Source: Pseudonocardia humida
GTDB lineage: Bacteria > Actinomycetota > Actinomycetes > Mycobacteriales > Pseudonocardiaceae
Assembly (NCBI RefSeq): GCF_023898865.1
Contig: NZ_JAGSOV010000047.1
Location: forward strand, 1-48,250
Direction of reading: 5' to 3'
Length of the DNA: 48,250 nt
The position numbers and the translations under genes were made by a program. Below, piece after piece: positions 31,828 through 40,200 of the stretch. Numbering within the stretch: the stretch's first letter is position 1; every line of letters starts with the position of its first letter. The notes beneath the pieces were generated by a model that saw only the letters and a list, made by a program, of their open reading frames with translations, was not told where the DNA came from and made no database searches.

Positions 31828-32568
31828 CTAGATCGGGTCCGGGTCGACGCGCTCGATCACGAAGACCGACGACTCGCCGGAGCCGGGGCGCAGGAACAGC
31901 CGTCCGGCGAGGAACTGGGTGAGCGAGGGCACCGCGTGCACGAGGGCGTCGAGCAGCTTGGGGAGCTTGCCGTAGGGCACGTTCCACAGCCCGTCGCTGC
32001 CCTCGCGCAGCACCCGGAAGCCGCGGGCCTCGATGAACGCCCGCCACTCGGCGTGCGGTTTGAGGTTGATGTGGGTCGGGTCCTGGTAGCCGGTCCAGCC
32101 CGGGCCGGCCAGCCGGCGGGCCCGCCCCGCCGGGTCGGGCATGACGACCAGCGCCCGCCCGCCGGGCACCAGGATGCGCCGCCAGCAGGCCAGCACGCCG
32201 GTGGCGGTGGCGTCGTCGAGGTGCTCGAGCACGTGGATCGCGGTCAGGCCGCGGAAGACGCCGCTGGGGATGTCGTCGAGCTCGGTGTGCACCGGGGAGC
32301 CGGGAGCGGTCCGGCGGGACAGCCCCGCCGAGTACGGCGAGATCTCGAACCCGGACGCCGAGCCGTGCATCGCCAGCCTGCGCAGCAGGTGGCCGGTGCC
32401 GCAGCCGAAGTCCAGGTAGGGGCCGGCGCCGATGTAGCTGCGGACCATCCGGACGTACCAGCGCAGCGCGGGCCGGTCACCCGCCTGGCCGTTGCCCTCG
32501 TAGTAGGACTCGTCGTAATGGTCGGGCCCGCCCCGGGCGGCCTCGAACTCGAACCCCGACGTGGTCAT
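31828..32568 (-). CDS. Class I SAM-dependent methyltransferase (aftB operon)
   Basis: A 246-residue methyltransferase. Motif I is Y-L-D-F-G-C-G-T-G-H-L-L at about 51-62, with motif II around G-F-E-I-S-P-Y, then H-V-L-E-H-L-D-D and the post-motif V-P-G-G-R-A-L-V-V-M-P-D-P-A-G-R-A. The Y-Y-E-G-N-G and Y-Q-D-P-T-H-I-N-L segments resemble methyltransferases that act on sugars in surface-glycan gene sets. Its ATG overlaps the GT4 stop by four bases. Its TAG stop is in the same frame as aftB and only 9 bases before the presumed aftB start. The likely role is methylation of a wall or lipid-linked sugar, from context. Confidence 0.85.
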   Translation of the reverse strand: MTTSGFEFEAARGGPDHYDESYYEGNGQAGDRPALRWYVRMVRSYIGAGPYLDFGCGTGHLLRRLAMHGSASGFEISPYSAGLSRRTAPGSPVHTELDDIPSGVFRGLTAIHVLEHLDDATATGVLACWRRILVPGGRALVVMPDPAGRARRLAGPGWTGYQDPTHINLKPHAEWRAFIEARGFRVLREGSDGLWNVPYGKLPKLLDALVHAVPSLTQFLAGRLFLRPGSGESSVFVIERVDPDPI

Positions 32569-33719
32569 CGGCGCGCCTTTCGCTGGTGGGCCGCCTTGTC
32601 CAGCAGCACCTCGTAGGCGTCCAGCACGGAGGATACCGAGAACGCCTGGTGGGCGGCCTTGCGGCCGGCCTCGCGGTCGGGCGGGTCGGCATGCAGGCCG
32701 CGCAGGGCGCGGGTGATCGCGGCCGGGTCTGCCGGGGGGACGACGGTGCCGAAGCCGGTCTGCGCGACCGGCTGGCGCACGCCGGGGATGTCGCTGGACA
32801 GCACCGGGACCCCGGCCAGCATGGCCACGGCCTGCACGATGCCGAACGCCTCGAACGCGTTGACCGAGGGCAGGGTGAACACGTCGAGCGAGGCGTAGAA
32901 GTCGCCGATGCGCTCCTCGGGCACGAAGCCCATCAGCCGCACGCGCGGGTCGTCGCCGATGGCCGCGCGGACCTGCTGGACGACGCTGCCCCCGGCCACG
33001 TGGGTGAAGTCGCCGCCGATGAGCAGCCGGGCGTCCGGGTCGGGCAGCGCCCGGAACCCGCGGACCAGGTACTCCAGGCCCTTCTCACGCACGATCCGGC
33101 CGAGGAACCCGACGTGCAGCCCGTCGGTCTCCCGGTAGGACGGCAGGCCGGGCGGCGGGGGCGGGCAGGGCGGCGCGACGATCGCCATGCCCGGCTCGAT
33201 GGCCGACCACATCCGGCTGTTGCGGGCGTAGTCCTCGCTGGTCACAGCCACGATCGCGGAGTTGTGCATGGCGTAGCGGTTGGAGGCGTCGACGACCACC
33301 CGCTGGGCGGCGTTGACGAGCCCGGGGGGCAGCGTCACGTCGCAGTGGTAGGTCGACACGATCGGCGTGCGCATCCCCGCGGCGATCGCCCCGGCCTCCA
33401 GCATCGGCAGCTGCAGCGCGCCGACCTTCGCCCGGGCGATCGTGGCCCTGGCCAGCCGCACGAACTGCGGGCTGATCACCCCGCGGCCGAGCCGGGCGAT
33501 CACCGGCGCGCGCAGCACGCGCACCCCGTTGATCTCCTCGCGGCGCGGGAGCGAGGAGTCGAAGCGGTTGGTCACGACGGTGACGCGGCGACCGCGCGCG
33601 GCCATGCCCTCGGCGAGGCCGCGCGCCATGTTGGTCAGCCCGGACACGTAGGGGTCGTAGTAGGTCAACGCGATGACGAGGTCGTCCCGGCCGTGATCGG
33701 GGGCGGAGTCAGCCGACAC
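32565..33719 (-). CDS. GT4-family glycosyltransferase
   Basis: A 384-residue GT-B enzyme. The N-terminal domain opens L-V-I-A-L-T-Y-Y-D-P-Y-V-S-G-L-T-N-M-A-R-G-L-A, and the nucleotide-sugar domain has V-G-F-L-G-R-I-V-R-E-K-G-L-E-Y-L. The family's E-x7-E box reads E290-A-F-G-I-V-Q-A-V298, so the second Glu is replaced by Val through a single base (GTG in place of GAG at 32826-32828). This Glu contacts the donor ribose, so activity may be reduced or the substrate altered. Donor and acceptor are unknown. It overlaps the flippase gene by 11 bases and the methyltransferase by 4, so it is part of one operon with aftB. Confidence 0.88.
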   Translation of the reverse strand: MSADSAPDHGRDDLVIALTYYDPYVSGLTNMARGLAEGMAARGRRVTVVTNRFDSSLPRREEINGVRVLRAPVIARLGRGVISPQFVRLARATIARAKVGALQLPMLEAGAIAAGMRTPIVSTYHCDVTLPPGLVNAAQRVVVDASNRYAMHNSAIVAVTSEDYARNSRMWSAIEPGMAIVAPPCPPPPPGLPSYRETDGLHVGFLGRIVREKGLEYLVRGFRALPDPDARLLIGGDFTHVAGGSVVQQVRAAIGDDPRVRLMGFVPEERIGDFYASLDVFTLPSVNAFEAFGIVQAVAMLAGVPVLSSDIPGVRQPVAQTGFGTVVPPADPAAITRALRGLHADPPDREAGRKAAHQAFSVSSVLDAYEVLLDKAAHQRKARR

Positions 33720-35016
33720 TCTGCAACACTCGCTCTCGTTCGCTCAGGACCAGCGCGGTACCGACCAGCCAGCCCACCACCGACCCGAGCAGGAAGGCCA
33801 GCTCGGCGCGCAGCAGCAGGTCCGGGACGAGTGCGAGCACGAGCGCGGCGGTGAGCAGCCCGGACAGCCAGCTCCAGGCGACGAGGCGGTGCCGAACGGA
33901 CGCCACCAGCACCTGGGTGATCAGGACCAGCACGATATAGGCCGCCACACCGACGGCGAGCAGGGCCACGTGCATGCCGCCGATCACGTACTGCGGGCCG
34001 AAGATGAGCCCGACCAGCCACGGACCGCACAGCCAGCCGACCGCGGCCGCGACCGCGGCGAGCACGAGCAGGCCCAGCGCGAGCAGCCGCACGATCCGCA
34101 CCAGCGCGGCCCGGTCGCCGCTGTGCAGGGCGGTGGTGAGCACCGGCAGCAGCGCGCTCTGCAGCGGCACCACGAGGAACAGCGGGATCCGGCTGAGGGT
34201 GAACGCGGCCAGCAGCTGCCCGGCCGCCGTCGCCTCGGCCGCATCGCGGGCCAGCACCGGCGCGATCACCGGGATGCCGTTGAGCAGGAGCTGCGCGCAC
34301 ACCGAGCCCAGCAGCAACGGGGCGACCGCCGACCACACCTGGCGCGGGGTCCGCCAGCCCGCGGCCGGGTCGGGCTCGGTGGTGGCCCGGGTGCGCCTGC
34401 GCAGCAGCGAGACCAGCTGCGGGGCGTGCGACAGCCCGATGGCCGCGGTCAGGGTCCAGGCGAACCCGCCGCTGCCCGGTTCGGCGACCAGCCCGGCGAC
34501 CAGCGCGGCCAGCAGCACCCGCAGCAGCGAGTCGACGAACATGATGAACGCGTGCCGGCCCATCCGGTCCATGCCGATCAGCGCCCCGCGCACCACGAAC
34601 TGGCCCGCCGAGACCAGGCACAGCACCCCGAACGCGACGACCACGACGGAGTGCCCGCCGAAGGTCGCCGACAGCAGCGGCCAGGCCAGCGCCACGACGG
34701 CCAGCTGCCCGACCGCCATGGTCGCCGCGGTGAACAGGGTGGCCTTCAGCACGCCGAGCGGACGGCCCGGCGTCTGCAGCATCCGGGCCGTCTCCTGCTC
34801 GATGGACAGGAACATGCCGAAGCCGGCGACCTGGGCGAGCGACCAGAAAGCGCCGAAGTAGGCGTACTCGGCGGCCGACAGGTTCCGCGCGACGATCGCC
34901 AGGTAGACGTTGACGAGCAGCCCGGACGCCACGATCCCGAGGCCGACCAGCCCGAGCGATCGCGTGTGCGAACCGGGGGTGCTAGTCAGGACTCCGACCT
35001 CCATCGGACGCGGCAC
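33709..35016 (-). CDS. Polysaccharide-type lipid flippase (MOP superfamily, Wzx-like)
   Basis: A 435-residue integral membrane protein with 12 or more predicted helices in the repeating pattern of Wzx/MATE transporters. The first is S-L-G-L-V-G-L-G-I-V-A-S-G-L-L-V-N-V-Y-L, followed by the conserved N-L-S-A-A-E-Y-A-Y-F-G-A-F-W-S. Such proteins flip polyprenyl-linked glycans across the inner membrane. GTG 35016 is the longest start; ATG 35004 is also possible. As first gene of the flippase-GT4-methyltransferase-aftB operon it may flip a lipid-linked sugar used for wall decoration, an inference from context. Nothing is visible in the 105 bases upstream. Confidence 0.82.
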   Translation of the reverse strand: MPRPMEVGVLTSTPGSHTRSLGLVGLGIVASGLLVNVYLAIVARNLSAAEYAYFGAFWSLAQVAGFGMFLSIEQETARMLQTPGRPLGVLKATLFTAATMAVGQLAVVALAWPLLSATFGGHSVVVVAFGVLCLVSAGQFVVRGALIGMDRMGRHAFIMFVDSLLRVLLAALVAGLVAEPGSGGFAWTLTAAIGLSHAPQLVSLLRRRTRATTEPDPAAGWRTPRQVWSAVAPLLLGSVCAQLLLNGIPVIAPVLARDAAEATAAGQLLAAFTLSRIPLFLVVPLQSALLPVLTTALHSGDRAALVRIVRLLALGLLVLAAVAAAVGWLCGPWLVGLIFGPQYVIGGMHVALLAVGVAAYIVLVLITQVLVASVRHRLVAWSWLSGLLTAALVLALVPDLLLRAELAFLLGSVVGWLVGTALVLSERERVLQSVG

Positions 35017-35121
35017 GAGGGGCGCCGGGAACCCGCCGATTATGCAGTGCAGCGGCGGTGTCGACCGATCCGGCCCGGCCGCGCGAGCCGCGTGCCGCGT
35101 CCGGGTCGGTACCCGGACGGG

Positions 35122-35838
35122 CTACTTCTCGGCGCGGACGACGTACAGGTGGCTGCGCCAGCGCGGGCCCGCGGAGGCGTCCTCCTCGACCGAGACGGTG
35201 ACCCCGCCCGCGTCGGCGACCAGCCGGGTGACCGCGGCCGGTGCGGTGCCGTGCATCTGCATGCCGGCCCGCAGCCGGTCCAGCACCGGGACGGGCAGCG
35301 CCCGCATGGCGCCACCGATCACCCCGGTCGGCTCGACCGGCAGCTGGAAGGCCACCACCCCGCCGGGGGCGGCCACCCGCAGGAAGTGCCGGATGTAGCC
35401 GTGCGACAGCTCGGGGGGCATGTGCTGGAGCACTCGGCAGGAGTAGACGAGGTCGACGCTGTCGTCGGCGACGGTGGCCAGCTCGGTGCCGTCGTCGTGG
35501 ACGAACTCGCAGCGCTCGTCGTCGACGATCTCGCGCGCCTTGGCCAGCATCGTCGGGGAGGCGTCGACGCCGATGGCCCGGCTGAACCCGGCGGCGGCCA
35601 GACCCGCGGTGAGCCGGCCCGGACCGCAGCCGAAGTCCAGCGCGGTACCGGTCTTCGGGGCGATCCCGCGCCTGCCGAGCAGGGCCAGCAACGCCTCGAT
35701 CTCCCGGCGGCCGGTGCGCAGGAACTCCGCGGCGTCCCACCGGCGGCCGCGGCCGGCGTCGGTGAGCGCGGCCCACATCGGGTCGGTGTCGCCCAGGTGG
35801 GTCCACCGCTGCACCACACCGGTCAGCGAGTTGCTCAC
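35122..35838 (-). CDS. Class I SAM-dependent methyltransferase
   Basis: A 238-residue methyltransferase. Motif I is A-L-D-F-G-C-G-P-G-R-L-T at about 66-77, with the acidic end of beta-2 in G-V-D-A-S-P-T-M-L, motif II D-S-V-D-L-V-Y-S-C-R-V-L-Q-H-M, and P-G-G-V-V-A-F-Q-L-P. Start GTG 35838 is preceded by TAGGGT at a 6-base distance, with no ribosome-binding site. It is upstream of and in the same direction as the flippase operon, about 105 bases apart, and has its own promoter. The substrate is unknown; a glycan or lipid acceptor is plausible from the neighbours. Confidence 0.85.
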   Translation of the reverse strand: MSNSLTGVVQRWTHLGDTDPMWAALTDAGRGRRWDAAEFLRTGRREIEALLALLGRRGIAPKTGTALDFGCGPGRLTAGLAAAGFSRAIGVDASPTMLAKAREIVDDERCEFVHDDGTELATVADDSVDLVYSCRVLQHMPPELSHGYIRHFLRVAAPGGVVAFQLPVEPTGVIGGAMRALPVPVLDRLRAGMQMHGTAPAAVTRLVADAGGVTVSVEEDASAGPRWRSHLYVVRAEK

Positions 35839-35844
35839 CGGTGC

Positions 35845-35850
35845 ACCCTA
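35845..35850 (-). promoter_or_regulatory. -10 box of the methyltransferase gene (leaderless)
   Basis: TAGGGT on the minus strand, 6 bases before GTG 35838. Confidence 0.45.
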
Positions 35851-35936
35851 ACGGTCGAGCCAGGCCTCCACGCCGCAGGTACCGGCCGGGCGCCAAACCG
35901 CTGGCCTGGCGACGGAGGCGCGGCCAGGCTGCACCG

Positions 35937-37193
35937 GTGACGGCGGAACCGCAGGTGGCCGAGCTGCTGGGCCGGTTGGCGAGCGGGGCCGTGCCGGCCG
36001 CGGAGGCGGTCGCCGAGCGGCTGGACGCGCTGCACCGGGTGCACGCCGGCACCGGGGCCGTGGCCTCCTTCGCCGACGAGCGGGCGCTGACCGACGCCGC
36101 CCGGCTCGACCGCGCCTTCGCCGCGGCCGGGCCGGTCGGACCGCTGCACGGGCTGCCGGTCACCGTGAAGGACTGGATCGACGTCGAGGGCTTCCCGTGC
36201 GCGGGCCTGACCGGGCGGACCGACCGGCACCCCGGCGTCGACGCCACCGCGGTCGCCCGGCTGCGCGCGGCCGGGGCGGTGGTGGTCGCCAAGACCCGGC
36301 CGTGGGGGCGGGTGCGTCACCCGCTCGACCCGGCGCGCACCGTCGGCGGGTCCAGCAGCGGCGAGGCCGCCGCCGTCGCGGCCGGCGCCTCGCCGCTCGG
36401 GCTGGGCAGCGACTCCGGCGGCAGCATCCGGCTGCCGGCCGCGTGGGCCGGGGCGTGCGGGCTCAAACCGACCACCGGGCGGGTGCCGGGCACCGGGCAC
36501 TTCCCGCGGATCGGCGCGCTGAGCGACGGCCGCACCCAGGTCGGGCCGCTGGCCGCGGACGTCGCGACCCTCGAGCTGGCGCTGTCGGTGATCTCCGGGC
36601 CGGACGGCGTCGACGCCGGGGTGCCGCCGGTCCCGCTGGCCGGGTCGGCCGCCGTTCGACCCGACGGGCTGCGGGTCGCGGTGGCCGGTGGCTCAGCGGC
36701 GTGGCGACCGGCCCCGGAGGTGCTGGCCGCGGTGGAGCGGGCCGCAGCCACGCTGGAGGCGGCCGGCGCGCGGCGGGTGCCGTGGCCGCTGGACTGGCTG
36801 CCCGACGCATGGGAGATCACCCGCGGCTACTGGGCGCGGGCCACCGGCCGGCCCGGGCTGACCGGCGCCGACGTGCAGCGCCAGCTGTGGGACTGGGACC
36901 GCTTCCGGACCCGCGCCCTGCGCGCGATGGCCGGGGTCGACGTGCTGGTCATGCCGGTGGCGCTGCGGACGGCGCCGCCCCACGACGAGCCCGACGACCT
37001 GGAGGCGTTCGTCTGCACGCTGCCGGCGAGCCTGTCCGGCTCCCCGGCTCTCGCGCTGCCGGTGGGCGCCGACGCCGCCGGGCTGCCGCTCGCCGTCCAG
37101 CTGGTCGGGCGGCCGTGGGAGGACCACGTGGTCCTCGCCGCCGGACGGATCATCGAGCGCGGGGCCACTTCGCCGACCGGCGGTACCGGCTGA
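35937..37193 (+). CDS. Amidase-signature family hydrolase
   Basis: A 418-residue amidase of the GatA/AS family, hydrolysing an amide by a Ser-Ser-Lys triad. Lys78 is in V-K-D-W-I-D, the cis-Ser in G-G-S-S-S-G-E-A-A-A (139-141), and the nucleophile Ser163 in G-S-D-S-G-G-S-I-R-L-P-A. A C-terminal G-L-P-L-A-V-Q-L-V-G-R segment matches the family. At 418 residues it is shorter than GatA, and no gatB or gatC lies nearby, so it is a stand-alone amidase with unknown substrate. GTG 35937 is chosen because residues upstream of it are arginine-rich shadow sequence. The next gene starts 14 bases after its stop. Confidence 0.9.
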   Translation: MTAEPQVAELLGRLASGAVPAAEAVAERLDALHRVHAGTGAVASFADERALTDAARLDRAFAAAGPVGPLHGLPVTVKDWIDVEGFPCAGLTGRTDRHPGVDATAVARLRAAGAVVVAKTRPWGRVRHPLDPARTVGGSSSGEAAAVAAGASPLGLGSDSGGSIRLPAAWAGACGLKPTTGRVPGTGHFPRIGALSDGRTQVGPLAADVATLELALSVISGPDGVDAGVPPVPLAGSAAVRPDGLRVAVAGGSAAWRPAPEVLAAVERAAATLEAAGARRVPWPLDWLPDAWEITRGYWARATGRPGLTGADVQRQLWDWDRFRTRALRAMAGVDVLVMPVALRTAPPHDEPDDLEAFVCTLPASLSGSPALALPVGADAAGLPLAVQLVGRPWEDHVVLAAGRIIERGATSPTGGTG

Positions 37194-37207
37194 CACCATC
37201 GGCGACC

Positions 37208-40200
37208 GTGACTGACGTGTCCGACGCCGCGCCGGGCGGAGCCGTTCCGGGCCAGGTCAAGCCGGGCGTCGCCGAGCCGGACCGGACCGAGCGGGACCGG
37301 AGCGAGCCGGACCCCACCGCGCCGGACCCCACCGGACCGGACCGGTCCGAGCGGGACGTCGACGAGCCGGGCCAGACCGAGCCGGACGCCGACGTGCCGG
37401 AGGTCGCCGAGCCGGACGTCGCCAAGCCCGACGTCGCCAAGCCCGACCTCGCCGAGCCCGACGTCGCCGAGCCCGACGTCGCCAAGCCCGACCTCGCCGA
37501 GCCCGACCTCGCCGAGCCCGACGTCGCCGAGCCCGACGTCGCCGAACCGGACCAGACCGCGCCGGACCAGACCGCGCCCGACGCCGCCGCGCCGGAACCG
37601 GAACCGGAGCGGCCCGGACCCGCCGAGCCGCAGGTGGCTCCCACTCCGGTCCGGCGCCACAGGGTCCTCGTGTTCCTGGCCGCGCTGACCGGGCTGGTCG
37701 CCGTGGTGTGCGGTGCGCTGCTGCCGTTCGCGCCGGTCTCGGTGAACCAGCCGACGGTGACCTGGCCGCAGGAGCCGACCCGGCCGGAGTCGACGCTGCT
37801 GCAGCTGGCCGCGCACCGGCCGCTGGTCATGGACATCCGGTTCAGCTGCGAGGCCGCCTCCCTCGCCCAGGAGCGCGGCGGGGTGGTCGTCTCGACCGCG
37901 GCCCCGGACTCGCCGGTCGCCGGCACCACCGGGCTCATCGTCACCGCGCGGGACGGCAGGCTGCGGGTCGCGGCCCTGGACGAGCTGCTGCTCGACGAGC
38001 CGCTGGCCCCCGGGCCGTGCGAGTACCGGATCACCGGGCAGAGCCGGGGCCTGCCGGTCTACCAGGGCGAGCTGCCCGACCCGACCGATCCGGCTGCGCC
38101 CGACCTCAGCGCGCTGGCCGGGCCGGACAACGCCCGGCTGGTGGTCGCCCGCGACGGCGCCGAGCTGCTGCGCCGCGACGCCCGGCAGCTGCCCGACGTC
38201 GAGGTGCTGGCCACCTCGCTGACCGAGGTGCCCGCCGGTGGCCTGGCGGTCGCGCTGCGGGTGGACGACGAGTTCACCGGCACCGCCACCCCGGCCAAGC
38301 AGGCGCTGGTGCTCGGGCTGCTGGCCGCGCTGCTGCTCACCGCGCTGCTGCTGGTCCTGCTCGACCGGCGGACCCCCCGGGTGCCGGCGATCTGGCGGCC
38401 GGGCCGGCCGCGACTGGTCGACCTGCTGGTACCGGCGGTGCTGGTGCTGTGGATGTTCATCGCGCCGGCCACCGACGACGACGGCTACTACGCGGCGATG
38501 GCCCGCAACGCCGCGCTCACCGGGGACGTCGGCAACTACTTCCAGCTCTACGACCAGAGCTTCACCCCGTTCACCTGGTTCTACCAGGCACTGGGCTGGT
38601 GGCAGCAGCTGGTCGGGGACGCCGTGGTGCTGCAGCGGATCCCGGCGCTGGTGTTCGGCGTGCTCACCTTCTACGCGCTGCGCCGCTTCACGGTGGCGGC
38701 GATGCACGAGTGGGCGCCGGACCGGCGGTGGGTGCGGGTGCTGGCGCACGCGCTGCTCGCGATCACGTTCCTGGTCTGGTGGGTGCCCCAGGACATGGGG
38801 GTGCGCCCGGAGACGGTGGTGGCGCTGACCGGGTCGTGGACCCTGCTGGCCGTGCTCGCCGCCGGGCGGCGCAACCGGCTCGGGCTCGCCTGGCTGGCGT
38901 TCCTCGTGGCCGGTGTCGGGTTCACCACGCACCCCACCGGGTTCACCCTGTTCGCCCCGCTGGTCGCCGGGCTCCCGCTGCTGTGGCCGGTCGTGCGGGT
39001 GGCAGGCGACCACCTCGGCACCGCGCTGCGCGCCTTCGCCGTCGCGTCCGGCGGGATGATCGCGATGGCCACCGCGTTCGCCGACGGCGCGCTGCGCGAC
39101 TTCCTGCGCGGGCAGGCGATCTTCCTGTCGATCCAGTCGCAGGAGGGCTGGACGAGCGAGATCCAGCGCTACGGCTTCCTGCTGACCGCCAACCCGATGG
39201 GCAACTTCGCCAAGCGGTCGGCGATCCTGGTCTGCCTGGTGGCGCTGGTCTGGTTCGCGGTGCTGGCCGTCGCGGCCCGGGTGCGCGGGGTCGCCGTGCC
39301 GACCGCGCTGTGGTTCGCCGCATCGACGACCGCGCTGGCCTTCGCCTCGCTCTGGCTCACCCCGTCGAAGTGGAGCCACCACTTCGGCGCGCTGGCCGGG
39401 TTCGGCCCGGTGTTCCTGGCCCTGCTGCTGGTCACCGCGGTCCCGCTGACCCTGCGGGTGCTCGGCGACGCCCGGCCGCCGCTCGGCGTGCTCGCCGCCG
39501 CGACGACGTCGTTCGCGGTGGCGATCGCGCTGGCCTGGCACGGCCCCAACCGGTGGCCCTACTCCCGGTTGGACGGCGCGCAGTGGTCGGACGACCCGTC
39601 CACGGCGCTGGGCATCGCGCTGGACTCCCCGGCACTGTGGGTGCTGGTGGTCGCGGTGGTCGCCGTCGTCGGGTGGGGGATCGGCAGGCGGGCGGGGCAC
39701 GGCTTCCGGTCGGCGTGGCTGCGCGCCGTGCCGGTGGTCGTCGTGCTGTCGCTGGCCGGGACCACGTGGTTCACCGTGGCCACGTTCGCCCAGGCCGCGA
39801 TGGAGGACGTGCCCGTCGACTCGGTGTGGGCGCGCAGCTGGGCCGATCCCACCGGGACCGGCTGCGGCGCGGCCGGCGTGGTGCGCGTCTACGACCCGAC
39901 CACCGCGGTCCCGCTGGCCGCGGCGTCCCCGCCGCCCGCCCCGACCACCCCGCAGAGCCCCACCACGACCGCGGCCCCGCCCGCCCCCCGGGCCCCCGGG
40001 CGCGCTCCGGCGCCCCCGCAGCCGACCCCGGTGACCCCGGAGAACCCGGCCTACACCGAGTACTTCCTGTCCGACAGCGGCTACTACGTGGGCAACGCGC
40101 CGCAGGGGCCGGGCGCCGCCCAGGTGTGGGGCAGCATGCTGGGCCGCGACGGGCTCGCCTTCGAACGCAACACCGGGCAGATGAGCACCGGCTGGTACGC

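Noticed and set aside
31828..31830. Pyrrolysine or another recoded amino acid at the TAG between methyltransferase and aftB
   Set aside because: No pyrrolysine genes are visible, TAG ends a complete methyltransferase, and a ribosome-binding-like AGGGG directly follows. Initiation at ATC or a base error is simpler.
29773..32616. A plus-strand open frame of about 950 codons opposite aftB
   Set aside because: Histidine-, glutamine- and arginine-rich composition and a clear AftB on the other strand mark it as antisense shadow.
36197..37207. Extension of the emb reading frame about 1 kb upstream, which would make a 1,559-residue protein
   Set aside because: The upstream part is an arginine/glycine-rich shadow of the amidase gene in another frame. 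GTG 37208 after the amidase stop is the natural start.
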